NCBI RefSeq assembly: GCF_014904755.1
Contig: NZ_JACZFQ010000105.1
Location: forward strand, 1 to 58,619
DNA: 58,619 nt
Reading direction: 5' to 3'
Origin: Neoluteolibacter marinus
GTDB taxonomy: Bacteria > Verrucomicrobiota > Verrucomicrobiia > Verrucomicrobiales > Akkermansiaceae
A program made the position numbers and the translations under genes. How positions within the stretch are numbered: the stretch's first letter is position 1; the number at the start of each line of letters is the position of its first letter. The notes beneath the pieces were generated by a model, which worked only from the letters and a program-made list of their open reading frames with translations, was not told where the DNA came from and did no database searches. This document shows positions 1-8,980 of this stretch, piece by piece.

Positions 1-1747
1 CGCCGTCGCCGGAGCCATCGCCGGTGATGACGGCGTCATAGTCTCGGTTGGCGTTCATCGAGCCGTTGGTGTCGAACACGGCACCGGCGGCGACGGTGAT
101 GGTCTTGCCGTTCCCGCCCAGGGCCTGATTGCCACCGGGTTTGAAGGTTCCTGCGTTGACCGCGATGTTGCCGGTGAAGGTGTTGACACCTTGCAAGGTG
201 ACGCTGCCTTCGCCTGACTTGGTGATGCCGGTCGAGCCGCTGATCAGGTTGCCTCCGGCGGCGGTGAACAGGTAGTCGTTGCCGAGGGAGTTGTTGATCG
301 TGATCGAGGACGGCGCGAGGTTGCCGGTGAGCGCGACGGATCCGAATCCGGTGTCGCCGAAGCTGACGGCATCGGCCTGATAGAAGAGGTTGTCGCCTTC
401 CAGCCAGTTGGCGGAAATTCCGATGTCCCAATTGGCTCCACCATTCCAGGTGCGGCTGGCATTGCCGGTGGCCAGCTCGATTTCGCCGCTCACCGGCTCG
501 CTGAAGACGGCGTTTCGGAAGCCGGCCGCGGCGGCCAGGTTGCCGATCCCGCCGGTGATGGCACCGGAGTAGCTCAGCACCTTGGTCGAACTGCCGACCG
601 CGGGGGTGGAGAGGAGATTCACCGTGTTGGTGCCGGTGAGGGTGAGCGGTCCGCTGACCGTCAGCGCGCCGGGCGTGGTCGGGTCGGCGTAGATGGCACC
701 CCCGTTGAGGGCGACGCTGCCGCTCAGCACCGCCTCGCCGCCGATCTGGCCGGTGGCCTGGAGATTGACGGCGCCGGGGAAGTTGCTGCCGAAGGTAACC
801 CGGCCCGCCGTGAGATTGAGGGTGCCGGTGAAGCCCGAGTTGTTGCCGGTCAGGGTGAGCTCGCTGCCGCCGGACTTGTTGACGGTGGCAGCCCCGGTCC
901 AGGCGCCGGAAAAGGTGTAGGTGCTGGCAACGCTCAAGCTGTGGGTGCTGCCGTTCCACGCCATGTTAGAGGCGATCGTGGTGTTCGATCCGTTGCCGAT
1001 CGACATCGCCGAGGTGCCGGTCATCACGATCGGGCGCGTGACGTCGAAGGTGCCGGAGTTCTTCGCCATGTAGAGGCTGGCGCTGTTGTTCACCGTGATG
1101 TTGCCGGTGCCGCCGAGGACCAGCGGCTGGCTGCCCCCGGCGTTGAGTTTCAGGGCTCCCTGGTCGATCACGAGGTTGCCGCTGCCGGTGACGTTGAGCC
1201 CCAGCAGCATGACGGCGCCGGTATCGATCTTGGTGACGTTGCCGTTGAGGACGAGGTTGCCGCTGGGCACGTTGGCGGCGACGTCGACCGAGCCGCGGAC
1301 CGCCAGGCCGCGGTCGTCGGAAAAGACGCCGGAGGCACCGGCGACGTCCCAGGTCTGGTCGGCCGAGACGGTGAAGTTGCCGCGCATCGTCGGCCCGACC
1401 GCAGTGAAGGCGCCGTTGGCGACGATCCCGGTGTTGAGGGTGAGGATATGGTTGGTGGTGGTCTGGACGGTGAAGCCGCCGGTGCGGGTGCCGGTGCTGC
1501 CGAAGGTGTAGGTGCCGATGGCGTGGGACGTGTCGAGCACCAGGTTGTTGGTGCTGCCGGTGGCGTCGGCGATGGCGATGTCCGCGTTTTCCGCCGGGAT
1601 GCCGGGGACCCAGTTGGTGGCGGTGCCCCAATCGGTGCTGGTGGTGCCGACCCAGGTGGATTGGCCGTTGGCGACGATCGGAGTGAGGAGGCAGCCGACG
1701 GGAAGCGTCAGCGCCAGCAACTGCTGCTGGAGGCGATGGGATGTCAT
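1..1747 (-). CDS. Autotransporter-type beta-strand repeat surface protein (C-terminal part missing)
   Basis: The minus-strand frame is open from an ATG at 1747 to the left window edge, about 582 codons, so the C-terminus lies outside. Residues 1-29 form a signal peptide ending near NGQS. The rest is low-complexity, Gly/Thr/Asn/Ser-rich beta-helix sequence with recurrent units such as 'GVNTFTGNIAVNAGTF' and 'SLTLTGNNSGFTGTLNLTAG', the passenger-associated repeat type (PATR/autotransporter-associated beta strand). W-N-G-G-A-N-W motifs (near residue 410) mark the start of a new repeat block. Proteins of this type in Verrucomicrobiota are secreted or surface proteins, often with a C-terminal PEP-CTERM or barrel; that part cannot be seen here. 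Substrate and role are unknown. Confidence 0.85.
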   Translation of the reverse strand, partial: MTSHRLQQQLLALTLPVGCLLTPIVANGQSTWVGTTSTDWGTATNWVPGIPAENADIAIADATGSTNNLVLDTSHAIGTYTFGSTGTRTGGFTVQTTTNHILTLNTGIVANGAFTAVGPTMRGNFTVSADQTWDVAGASGVFSDDRGLAVRGSVDVAANVPSGNLVLNGNVTKIDTGAVMLLGLNVTGSGNLVIDQGALKLNAGGSQPLVLGGTGNITVNNSASLYMAKNSGTFDVTRPIVMTGTSAMSIGNGSNTTIASNMAWNGSTHSLSVASTYTFSGAWTGAATVNKSGGSELTLTGNNSGFTGTLNLTAGRVTFGSNFPGAVNLQATGQIGGEAVLSGSVALNGGAIYADPTTPGALTVSGPLTLTGTNTVNLLSTPAVGSSTKVLSYSGAITGGIGNLAAAAGFRNAVFSEPVSGEIELATGNASRTWNGGANWDIGISANWLEGDNLFYQADAVSFGDTGFGSVALTGNLAPSSITINNSLGNDYLFTAAGGNLISGSTGITKSGEGSVTLQGVNTFTGNIAVNAGTFKPGGNQALGGNGKTITVAAGAVFDTNGSMNANRDYDAVITGDGSGDG

Positions 1748-1809
1748 GGGTTTGATATTAGGGTTCGGGTCGAATTTGGGTTACCCGGTCTGCTAAAGTT
1801 GTCCTACAG

Positions 1810-1830
1810 ATTTTCCGCGTCGAGGAAAAT
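1810..1830. other. Small inverted repeat in the gap between two minus-strand genes
   Basis: Perfect 7-bp arms (attttcc / ggaaaat) separated by 7 bases lie in the 162-base gap between the NamZ fusion gene and the autotransporter-repeat gene. The position would suit a weak terminator of the upstream gene or an operator of the downstream gene. There is no U-tract, so the role is open. Confidence 0.3.
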
Positions 1831-1909
1831 CATTGTCTGTATGCCCAGAAAATGGGGCCAATCATGACGATCCGGTCGCTCCTTCAGGTGCGAGGGGGAG
1901 GGCGAATGC

Positions 1910-4216
1910 CTAGCGCGGATATAAAAGATATGTTCCGCGGCGCCGCGAGAAGTCGTTCAGACCCCGGTCGCGGACCGTGCGGATCCGCTCGAGCGGTGCC
2001 CTGGAACGGATCGCTTCGAGAGTGTCCCCGTCGCCGAGCAATCTGGACATGTTGCCAAGTTCCAACTGCTTGCCATGGAGGCGCTGCAGGGTGGCGGCAA
2101 GGGTCGCCCCGAGATCCGCGGCGCTGAAGGAATCGCGGTCGGTGAGAAGGATCCTGACACCCCGGCACTCCTGGCCGGCGAAGACACTGGCATCCGGGGT
2201 GAAGCGGACCGGGACGAAGCGCACGCCGGGGAGGCCGGCGCGGTTCATTTCCGCCGCAAACTTGAGGTCGTCGATGTACGGGGCTCCCAGTAGCTCGAAG
2301 GGAGTGCCGGTGCCTCGGCCGACGCTGACCTTGCAGAATTCCAGCAGCCCGACCCCCGGGTAGAGCGTGGCGGCGGTCGGGCCGCGCATGTTCGGCGAGG
2401 GGTCGCGCCACGGCAAGCCGGTCGCATCGAACCACTGGAGCGGGGAACCGCCCTCGCAGCGGATCACCCCGAGATCGGTGCCGAACTTCCGCTCGGCGTT
2501 GATCAGCCGTGCGAGTTCGCCGACGGTCATGCCGTGCCTGACGGGAATCTCGTGCGGCGCGACGAAGCTGCGCTTGCCGGTCAGGACGGGACCCTCGACC
2601 CGCGGACCGATCGGGTTGACCCGGTCGAGCACGACGAAGCGGAGTTTCGCCTTGCCCGCCGCCTCCAGGCAGTTGGTCAACGTGGCGATGTAGGTGTAGA
2701 AGCGGCAGCCGATGTCCTGGATGTCGAAGACCAGGGTGTCGATCCCGGCTAGCTGATCCGCGTTCGGGGTACGGCGCTCACCGTAGAGGCTGTGGACCGG
2801 GAGCCCGCTGGACCGGTCGACGGAGTCGCCGATTTCCGCGTGGTCCTGGTCGCCGCGGATGCCGTGTTCCGGGGAGAACAGGGCGACCAGGGTCACGCCG
2901 GGTGCGTCCTTCAGCAGGTCGATGGTGGCGTTCCGCTCGCGGTCGATGCCGCTGTGATTGGTGATCAGGCCGACCCTGCGGCCGCGGAGCTGGCGGAAGC
3001 CGTCGCGCTTCAGGACGTCGATGCCGTTCAGCACGGGACCGGTGGCCGGCTTCCTTGCGGAGGGCGGGGCGGTGGCGAAGGTGAAGCCGTCGATCGCCAG
3101 CGCCGCCAGCGTGCCGAGTTCCCGCTGGAGCCCGATCACATTGCCCCCTTCATCGGGATGATTGCGGTTGGAAAGGAAGATCACGGACGTCTGAGATTGC
3201 GGATCGATCCACAGCCGCGTGCCGGTCCAGCCGGTGTGGCCGTAGCTGCCGACCGGAAAGATCGCCCCGCGGGGACCTGCGAAGGGCGAGTCGATGTCCC
3301 AACCGAATCCGCGCAAAGGCAGGCCGGGCGGTGACTGGACGGAAGTCATGGCCGCGATGGTGTCCTGCTTGAATACCCTCGAGCCGTCGAGTTCGCCGCC
3401 CCCCAGCATCATCCGGGCGAACCGTCCCAGGTCGCGGGCGGTGAGAAAGAGGCCGGCATGGCCGGCCACGCCACCCATGCGGCGGGCGGTCGGGTCGTGG
3501 ACGATGCCGCGCAAGTCACTGCCATCGGGGTTCAGGGTGGTCGGCGCGATCCTTGCCGCGTTGCGTCCCGACAGGTCGCGGAAGCCGGTGTCGTCCATGG
3601 CCAGCGGCTTGTAAATCTCGCGCTGGCAGAAGACATCCAGCGCTTCGCCGGCGACCCGTTCGACCAGCAGGCCGAGCAGGATGAAGTTGATGTCGCTGTA
3701 GCGGTAGCTGGTGCCCGGCGCGGCGGGCAGCGGTTCGGCGCAGGCGGTGGCCAGCGCGCCGTCCTTGCCTTGCCAGACGCCGTTCAAGGGGAGCCCCGCG
3801 CGCAGGCCGGAACTGTGGGTGAGGAGCTGGCGGACGGTGATGGCTTCCTTGCCGTGACCCTTGAACTCCGGCAGGTAGCGGCTCAGCGGTTGTTCCACGT
3901 CGAGCTTGCCGGCTTCGGCCAGCTTCATCACGGCCGGGGTGGTGGCGATCACCTTGGTCAGTGAGGCGGCGTCGAAGATGGTATCCTCGGTCATGGGTTC
4001 CCGGGCGGGCAGGATCGCGCGGTCGCCGTAGGCTTTGAGGTAGGTCGTCCCGTTGCGCTCCATCAGGAACACGCCACCGGGCGTCCTGGCGTCGGTCACC
4101 GCCTGGAGGATGGCGTCGTCGATCGCCGCGAGCCCTTCCGCTTTGAAAATGGCGGTCGCCGACGCCGGCACGGTGAGGAGTGTGGCGAGAAGCAAGGCGA
4201 GGAGTCGGTGGATCAT
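1910..4216 (-). CDS. Secreted serine hydrolase (beta-lactamase fold) fused to NamZ-like exo-N-acetylmuramidase (DUF1343)
   Basis: 768 aa. ATG 4216 is chosen because it starts a clean signal peptide (MIHRLLALLLATLLTVPASA); an in-frame upstream start would prepend 15 basic residues. Domain 1 (about 25-375) is a class C beta-lactamase/penicillin-binding-type serine hydrolase with S85-L-T-K88 (SxxK), Y173-S-D (YxN-like) and H327-T-G (KTG-like). Domain 2 (about 395-768) is DUF1343, with LITNHSG, FSPEHG (448-452) and FDIQDIGCRFYTY. Characterised DUF1343 members (NamZ) remove terminal MurNAc from peptidoglycan glycans. The fusion therefore likely acts on peptidoglycan or muropeptides in the periplasm, with the first domain as peptidase or esterase. 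The exact substrate of domain 1 is inferred only. Confidence 0.9.
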   Translation of the reverse strand: MIHRLLALLLATLLTVPASATAIFKAEGLAAIDDAILQAVTDARTPGGVFLMERNGTTYLKAYGDRAILPAREPMTEDTIFDAASLTKVIATTPAVMKLAEAGKLDVEQPLSRYLPEFKGHGKEAITVRQLLTHSSGLRAGLPLNGVWQGKDGALATACAEPLPAAPGTSYRYSDINFILLGLLVERVAGEALDVFCQREIYKPLAMDDTGFRDLSGRNAARIAPTTLNPDGSDLRGIVHDPTARRMGGVAGHAGLFLTARDLGRFARMMLGGGELDGSRVFKQDTIAAMTSVQSPPGLPLRGFGWDIDSPFAGPRGAIFPVGSYGHTGWTGTRLWIDPQSQTSVIFLSNRNHPDEGGNVIGLQRELGTLAALAIDGFTFATAPPSARKPATGPVLNGIDVLKRDGFRQLRGRRVGLITNHSGIDRERNATIDLLKDAPGVTLVALFSPEHGIRGDQDHAEIGDSVDRSSGLPVHSLYGERRTPNADQLAGIDTLVFDIQDIGCRFYTYIATLTNCLEAAGKAKLRFVVLDRVNPIGPRVEGPVLTGKRSFVAPHEIPVRHGMTVGELARLINAERKFGTDLGVIRCEGGSPLQWFDATGLPWRDPSPNMRGPTAATLYPGVGLLEFCKVSVGRGTGTPFELLGAPYIDDLKFAAEMNRAGLPGVRFVPVRFTPDASVFAGQECRGVRILLTDRDSFSAADLGATLAATLQRLHGKQLELGNMSRLLGDGDTLEAIRSRAPLERIRTVRDRGLNDFSRRRGTYLLYPR

Positions 4217-4325
4217 GGGTTCAAGCGGGCGGCGACCCCTTGCCTCTAACGCTTCGGCCACCCGGGTGCCAGCGGCGATGCACGCGGCGGGAGTGTTTGC
4301 GGTCCATCTTGGCCCGGAAACGCAA

Positions 4326-4359
4326 GCGCCCCCGTCCGCAACGAGGCGAACGGGGGCGC
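4326..4359 (-). terminator. Hairpin terminator after the discoidin/lectin gene
   Basis: Perfect 10-bp arms at 4326-4335 and 4350-4359 (gcgcccccgt / acgggggcgc) with a 14-base loop, 28 bases past the stop of the upstream minus-strand gene. On the minus strand the stem is followed by a short interrupted T stretch, consistent with an intrinsic terminator. Confidence 0.6.
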
Positions 4360-4386
4360 GACCATGATTCCGGGCGCTGGAAGGGA

Positions 4387-6810
4387 TCAGGGTTCTTCCT
4401 CGACGCGGAAGAACGAGGCCGGTGCCGCGGGGAAGCTGAAGCCGTAGGAGGTCTCGGTGCCGGCGGAGGGTATGCCCTCCTGCACGAGGAAGGGGAACGA
4501 GATCAGGTCGACCGAGCGGGTGATGCGGTAGCTTTTGCCGGGTTCCGACGACCAGGTCAGGGTGCCTTGGCCGGTTCCGACGTCGAAGCTGTAGCTGCTG
4601 ATTTCCAAGGGAGGCTGCGGCGCCCCGGTGGTCAGGTGCCAGCGGGTGACGTCATTGTTCTGCGAGAAGCCGCCCGTGCGTGCCGCGAATCCGACGAATG
4701 CCATGCCTTCCGGGTTCACGGCACCGGCTAGCGACAGGTCGATGTTGAGGTTGCTGATCACCTGGACGCCGTCGAACCAGACATCGAGGCTGCCGGGCAC
4801 ATAGGCCACCCGGACCGTGTGGGGAGCACCCAAGAAGTCGGTGGTCAGGCCGTTGGGGGTCGAGGTGGTGTTGATGGTGATGCCCGGAGTGGTCGCGAGG
4901 TTGATCACGGGACCTTGAACCGTCGTGCCGGTACTGACCCGGAGGGTGGCGTTGCTCGGTTGTCCGGTATTCTGGTAGGCGTCGATCGCCACCGTGAGCG
5001 AGCGGTCCGGGAGACCGTTTTCACCGTCCGGCAGGACGCCGTTGCCGAGCGGACTGTCGTGGACGATGAAGGCGAGACCGTCGGCCCCGCGCTCATTGAC
5101 GGGCTTGGTCATCTGGAATCCGAAGGTTGTGTCGAATCCCGTGGAGACCGGCATCCGCTTGCCGAACCAGGCGGCACCGCTGCGGCCCGGAACGTCGGGG
5201 GTGAGACGCAGCCGGTCGGCGTCGGCGGGGAGCGGGATGTTCGCGGAATCGTTGAGGATGGTGGCGAATCCCACGAGGCTCAGCTCGCCGTTTTCCGCGT
5301 CGAAATCGTCGTAGGCGATGTCCGTGACCGGAGTGTCGACCACGGTGACGTCGAAGGTGCGGACTGTTTCGAAGCCGGCGGGGGAGGTCGCGGTGAGGGT
5401 GTAGAGCGCGCTTTCCGTGGGGTAGACGACCTGGCTGCCGTTGGCGGCAACCGCTCCGGGCAGCGGATCGATCGTCACCGTCGCCGCGTCGGTCGTCGTC
5501 CAGCTCAAGGTGAGGGGTTCGCCCAGGAAGACCTTGACGGAGTCCGCGGTCATCGTGGCGAGGGGTGGCAGCGAGCCGCCGGGCAGCGGGATGTTGGCCG
5601 GGACGTTCCGGGACAGCGGCATGCTGTAGTCGAAGGTCGAGATGTCGTCGATGCGGGTCCAGGTGAGCTCGTCGTGGCTGCCCTCGAGCAGCCAGCGGAC
5701 CGGATCGCGGTCCGGGAAGTCGTTGCCGGTGGTGATGGCGTAGTTGTCGAAGGTTTGCTCGCTGCCGAGGTCGAAGATCACCGGGACCTTGGTGCCGTTG
5801 TACCATTTGGTGGCCGGGGAGTTGTCCTTCAGCTTGTTCGGGCCCTCGTTGGCGGTTTCGGTGTAGAGGCCGCCCTGCATCTTGACGGCGTCGGCGAGGA
5901 TCTCGACGTCGTTCTCCGGATCCTCGTCGTTGCCGGTTTGATAGAAGGTGAAGTCAGCGATCTGGATCGGGTTCGCCGTCGCCAGCCGCACCTGGATCGG
6001 GGTGAAGCGGACATAGCGGTATGTCACCTCCCCGCCCGCGACCGCGCGAATGTTGAGCGTCTTCGAAACGCTCGCGGCGCTGTTGGTCGCGGTGAGGGTG
6101 AAGGGTGTGTCCTTGTTCGCGGGCGGGGTGATGTCGATGGCGTAAGTTTCCCCCGATACGTCGCCGGGTTCGGGCTCCAGGGTGAAGTCCGTGGTGCCGA
6201 TCACGCCCCAATCGAATTCCGTGAAGTGGTCGTTGAGGACCACCGAGGCGACCGAGGTGAAGAAGGTGATCTCCGGCGGCAGTTCGGCGGGGATGGTGAA
6301 GTCGCCGATCCAAGCCTTGCGGTCGATGGTGACGGGGTAGTCGTTGATGACATCAATCTTGGTCCAGGGACCGGTGGCGCTGTCGTTGCTGCCTTCCAGG
6401 GTCCAGCTCAAGGTGTCGCGTCCGTCGGCGTCGCCGCCGGTGGCGTAGGAATAGTTGTCGACCTCGACCGGGGCCGGGAAGGAGAAGACCAGCGGCGAGC
6501 GGGCGAAACTGAACCACTTGGTGTTGATGTTGCCGTCCTTGACGTAGGCCGGGGCCTCGTTGGCGGGGGAACTAGTGGTGGGGGCGGTGACGGTGGCGGA
6601 CGAGGTGACGTCGGTCTCCCCGAGACGCAGGCGGAATTCCGTCATCTGCATCTCGTTGTACTGGTTGGCGCGCAGCTTCACCGGATTGAACCGGAAATAC
6701 TGGTAGGTATGGCTGGCGGCGAGGGCGGTTGGCGCCGTCCCGAGCAACAGGAGGGCAGCGGCTCCCAGACGCAGGGCCCGGGACACAAGGCGAGGGGTTG
6801 TTTGATCCAT
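4387..6810 (-). CDS. Secreted discoidin-like / legume-lectin-like protein
   Basis: 807 aa starting at ATG 6810, which gives a signal peptide ending at TALA-A. Two related galactose-binding-like modules follow: residues about 33-190 ('TYQYFRFNPVKLR') and about 265-415 ('TYRYVRFTPIQVR'). Each has the TKW/AT-KWY plus 'NYSYATGGD / NYAITTGND' plus 'W-LEGS-D' pattern typical of F5/8-type carbohydrate-binding domains. A bacterial immunoglobulin-like stretch (about 420-500) leads to an L-type lectin-like domain (about 505-725, GFQMTKP...GADGLAFIVHD). The C-terminal 70 residues are a short beta domain (TLTWSSEPGKSYRITRS...FFRVEEEP) common on verrucomicrobial exoproteins. No catalytic domain is visible; polysaccharide binding at the surface is the likely role. 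A sulfatase gene lies immediately upstream on the same strand. Confidence 0.85.
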   Translation of the reverse strand: MDQTTPRLVSRALRLGAAALLLLGTAPTALAASHTYQYFRFNPVKLRANQYNEMQMTEFRLRLGETDVTSSATVTAPTTSSPANEAPAYVKDGNINTKWFSFARSPLVFSFPAPVEVDNYSYATGGDADGRDTLSWTLEGSNDSATGPWTKIDVINDYPVTIDRKAWIGDFTIPAELPPEITFFTSVASVVLNDHFTEFDWGVIGTTDFTLEPEPGDVSGETYAIDITPPANKDTPFTLTATNSAASVSKTLNIRAVAGGEVTYRYVRFTPIQVRLATANPIQIADFTFYQTGNDEDPENDVEILADAVKMQGGLYTETANEGPNKLKDNSPATKWYNGTKVPVIFDLGSEQTFDNYAITTGNDFPDRDPVRWLLEGSHDELTWTRIDDISTFDYSMPLSRNVPANIPLPGGSLPPLATMTADSVKVFLGEPLTLSWTTTDAATVTIDPLPGAVAANGSQVVYPTESALYTLTATSPAGFETVRTFDVTVVDTPVTDIAYDDFDAENGELSLVGFATILNDSANIPLPADADRLRLTPDVPGRSGAAWFGKRMPVSTGFDTTFGFQMTKPVNERGADGLAFIVHDSPLGNGVLPDGENGLPDRSLTVAIDAYQNTGQPSNATLRVSTGTTVQGPVINLATTPGITINTTSTPNGLTTDFLGAPHTVRVAYVPGSLDVWFDGVQVISNLNIDLSLAGAVNPEGMAFVGFAARTGGFSQNNDVTRWHLTTGAPQPPLEISSYSFDVGTGQGTLTWSSEPGKSYRITRSVDLISFPFLVQEGIPSAGTETSYGFSFPAAPASFFRVEEEP

Positions 6811-6981
6811 GGTGGGCGTTTTTTTCGCCCTCCCTCCGAGCAACCGAGATGCCACTCACTGGGGCTCAAGGGGAAACGGTCCCATCGATTTCCCGGTGGT
6901 TCCGGGGCCGGATCGTGAGCCGATTTTGCAGGAAATTCCAAAACCGGCACTAAACCACCCGGCGCAAGAGGGCGCGATCCG

Positions 6982-8421
6982 TCACCGGCTGCCGCTGCCT
7001 TCGGTCGGCTTCCCTTCCCATATCCAGCGACCGTCGTGATCCCGGGTGAGGATGCGCTGGGCACTTCCCGGTGCGGGCGGGGCATCGTGGTCCGGGAGCC
7101 AGGCGGACAGCCGGGCCTTGTCGGCGGCGTGGGCCGGATCGGCGGCGAGATTCGTCCACTCGTGGGGATCCTGCCGGTGGTCGTAGAGTTCCTCGGAACC
7201 GTCGGCGTAGCGGATGTAGCGCCAATGACGGTCGCGGACGCTGTGGTTGCCCTGGTTGGCCGTGGTGATGGCGGGGCGTTCGCGAGGCGCCGACGGATCC
7301 TTCAACTGGGGGCGCAGGCTGACGCCGTCCAATCCGGTGGGCAAGGGGAGGCCTGCCAGTTCCGCCAGGGTGGGGTAGAGGTCGAGTAGCTCCACCGCTT
7401 CGCCGCAGCGGCCGGGACGGATGCCGGGACCGGCGATCACCAGCGGCACCCGGGTGCTGCGTTCCCACAGGCTGTTCTTGCCACTGATGCCCTTTTCCCC
7501 GAGGTGCCAGCCGTGGTCGGAGAAGAGCACCACGATCGTGTTGTCGGCGGCTCCGCTTTCATCGAGCGCTTTCAATACCCGGCCGATCTCCGAGTCGACG
7601 TAGCTGACGCACGCGAGGTAGGCGCGGACCAGCGCCTTCCACTCGCCGCTCTCGCGCAGCCATTGGAGCCGGGGTTCCGGCAAGTCCCAGTGGAGGTAGC
7701 GGGCGAAAGGCGGGACGTCGTCCAGGTCATCCGGCGGGACTTCGGGGAGCCGGATCGAGTCGGCCGGGTAGAGATCGAACCACTGCTGGCTGGCAAAACA
7801 GGGCACGTGGGGTTTGCCGAAGCCGACCGCGACCAGGCGCGGGCGGACGGATTTCTCCTTCAGCCGGGAGATCGCCCAATCGGCGATGGCGTGGTCGTTC
7901 TGCTCCTCGTCGCGCGCCGGAAAGACGCCCCAGTCGACCAGGCGCAGCGGCGACGGCGTCTGGACGAATTTCTCCGGCGGCAGCGGCCCGAAGGTGCATG
8001 CCGGGCCCCATGCATCGAAATCCCGCGGGCGGAAGCGCGGGTCGGGGTAGGTGTGGAAGACCTTCCCGCCGATCCCGGTCGCGTAGCCGTGCTTGCGGAA
8101 GTATCCCGGCAATAGCTCGATGTCCGCGAACTCCGGCACGGTGCGGATGAAGGGGGCGAGCCCGTAGATGCCCGTCCGCCCGGGCCGCAGGCCGCTCAGC
8201 AGGCTGGTGCGGGAGGGATTGCAGAGCGGCGCCTGGCAGTGGGCGTTGGTGAAGAGCACTCCGCGGGAGGCGAGCGCGTCGATGTTCGGGGTTTTGACAT
8301 CGGGGTGGCCCTCGAGGCAGCCGACCCAGTCGTTGAGATCATCCACCGCGATGAGCAACACATCGGGAGCCGCCACCGCGGCCAGCGGGAGGGCGAGGGA
8401 AAGGATCAGGGCGCGAATCAT
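6982..8421 (-). CDS. Secreted sulfatase, iduronate-2-sulfatase-like
   Basis: 479 aa. ATG 8421 is chosen because it opens a signal peptide (MIRALILSLALPLAAVAA); longer in-frame starts add a basic, unstructured leader. The sulfatase signature C67-N-P-S-R-T-S is present, so Cys67 should be converted to formylglycine. Metal ligands D27-D28 (VDDLND) and the later 'LFSDHGWHLGEKG' motif are intact. The order DDLNDWVG...CNPSR...FDLYP is closest to iduronate-2-sulfatase-type (S1_7-like) enzymes that remove sulfate from polysaccharides. It lies in line with the discoidin/lectin gene, suggesting sulfated-glycan use. No formylglycine-generating enzyme is in the window. Confidence 0.93.
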   Translation of the reverse strand: MIRALILSLALPLAAVAAPDVLLIAVDDLNDWVGCLEGHPDVKTPNIDALASRGVLFTNAHCQAPLCNPSRTSLLSGLRPGRTGIYGLAPFIRTVPEFADIELLPGYFRKHGYATGIGGKVFHTYPDPRFRPRDFDAWGPACTFGPLPPEKFVQTPSPLRLVDWGVFPARDEEQNDHAIADWAISRLKEKSVRPRLVAVGFGKPHVPCFASQQWFDLYPADSIRLPEVPPDDLDDVPPFARYLHWDLPEPRLQWLRESGEWKALVRAYLACVSYVDSEIGRVLKALDESGAADNTIVVLFSDHGWHLGEKGISGKNSLWERSTRVPLVIAGPGIRPGRCGEAVELLDLYPTLAELAGLPLPTGLDGVSLRPQLKDPSAPRERPAITTANQGNHSVRDRHWRYIRYADGSEELYDHRQDPHEWTNLAADPAHAADKARLSAWLPDHDAPPAPGSAQRILTRDHDGRWIWEGKPTEGSGSR

Positions 8422-8507
8422 CGTGAACCGGTGGGAACGTCGGCGGCCGGCGGGAAATTGCAGGCCGTCCTCCTTTGACGCCCGCGGCAAGCCGGGTAGG
8501 GTGCGAG

Positions 8508-8765
8508 ATGGCCGATTCCTCATCCTCCGCCAAGTTCAGCGTGCCTTCCATCATCGCGGTGATCGCCGCCGTCTGGAGTTTCACCAGTGGTGCCTTCTTC
8601 GGGCTGATCCTGGCCGTCGCTGCCATCCTGTTCGGCATCCTCGGCATTGTCCTCTCGCTCGCCCCTCGCAAGCGCGGCGGGGTGATCAGTGTCTTCGGGG
8701 TGGTGGCGGGGGGCTTCGGGATCGTCGCCGCGGTGATCAAGGCGATCCTCTGGATCCTCGCCTGA
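8508..8765 (+). CDS. Small two/three-helix membrane protein (DUF4190-like)
   Basis: 85 aa, ATG 8508 preceded by a purine-rich ggtaggg. It is almost entirely hydrophobic: helix 1 about 10-45 (SIIAVIAAVWSF...FGLILAVAAILFGILGIVLSLA), a charged KRGG turn, then helix 2 about 57-84. The small-residue-rich GFGIVA/ILGIV pattern resembles DUF4190-type membrane proteins. It is divergent from the sulfatase gene, with 86 bases between starts. Function unknown; coding status rests on the consistent membrane topology. Confidence 0.65.
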   Translation: MADSSSSAKFSVPSIIAVIAAVWSFTSGAFFGLILAVAAILFGILGIVLSLAPRKRGGVISVFGVVAGGFGIVAAVIKAILWILA

Positions 8766-8980
8766 CGTATCGTTTGGAAGTGTCTATCAGGCGTTGTGAT
8801 GGATAGCCGAAGTGGTCGTGAGCGTTGCCAAGGCTCTTTCCCCAGGTTGGTCTGGGAGAGGGCAAGGTCCTCGTCCGCAGGCAGTGCGATCCGGCGAAGT
8901 CGAGGATTCCGCCGGGCAACCCTTCAAGGTGATCTCTGGCTACCTGATGTTGGACGGATAGCGATCCGATGGTGCGGCCT

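Noticed and set aside
4819-6918. Plus-strand open frame of 699 codons opposite the discoidin/lectin gene
   Set aside because: Composition is typical of antisense (GDR/VEG-rich), with no signal peptide or domain. The opposite strand has a signal peptide and recognisable modules.
8339-8740. Minus-strand 133-codon frame near the sulfatase start
   Set aside because: Mostly antisense to the small membrane protein gene; no ribosome site or domain.
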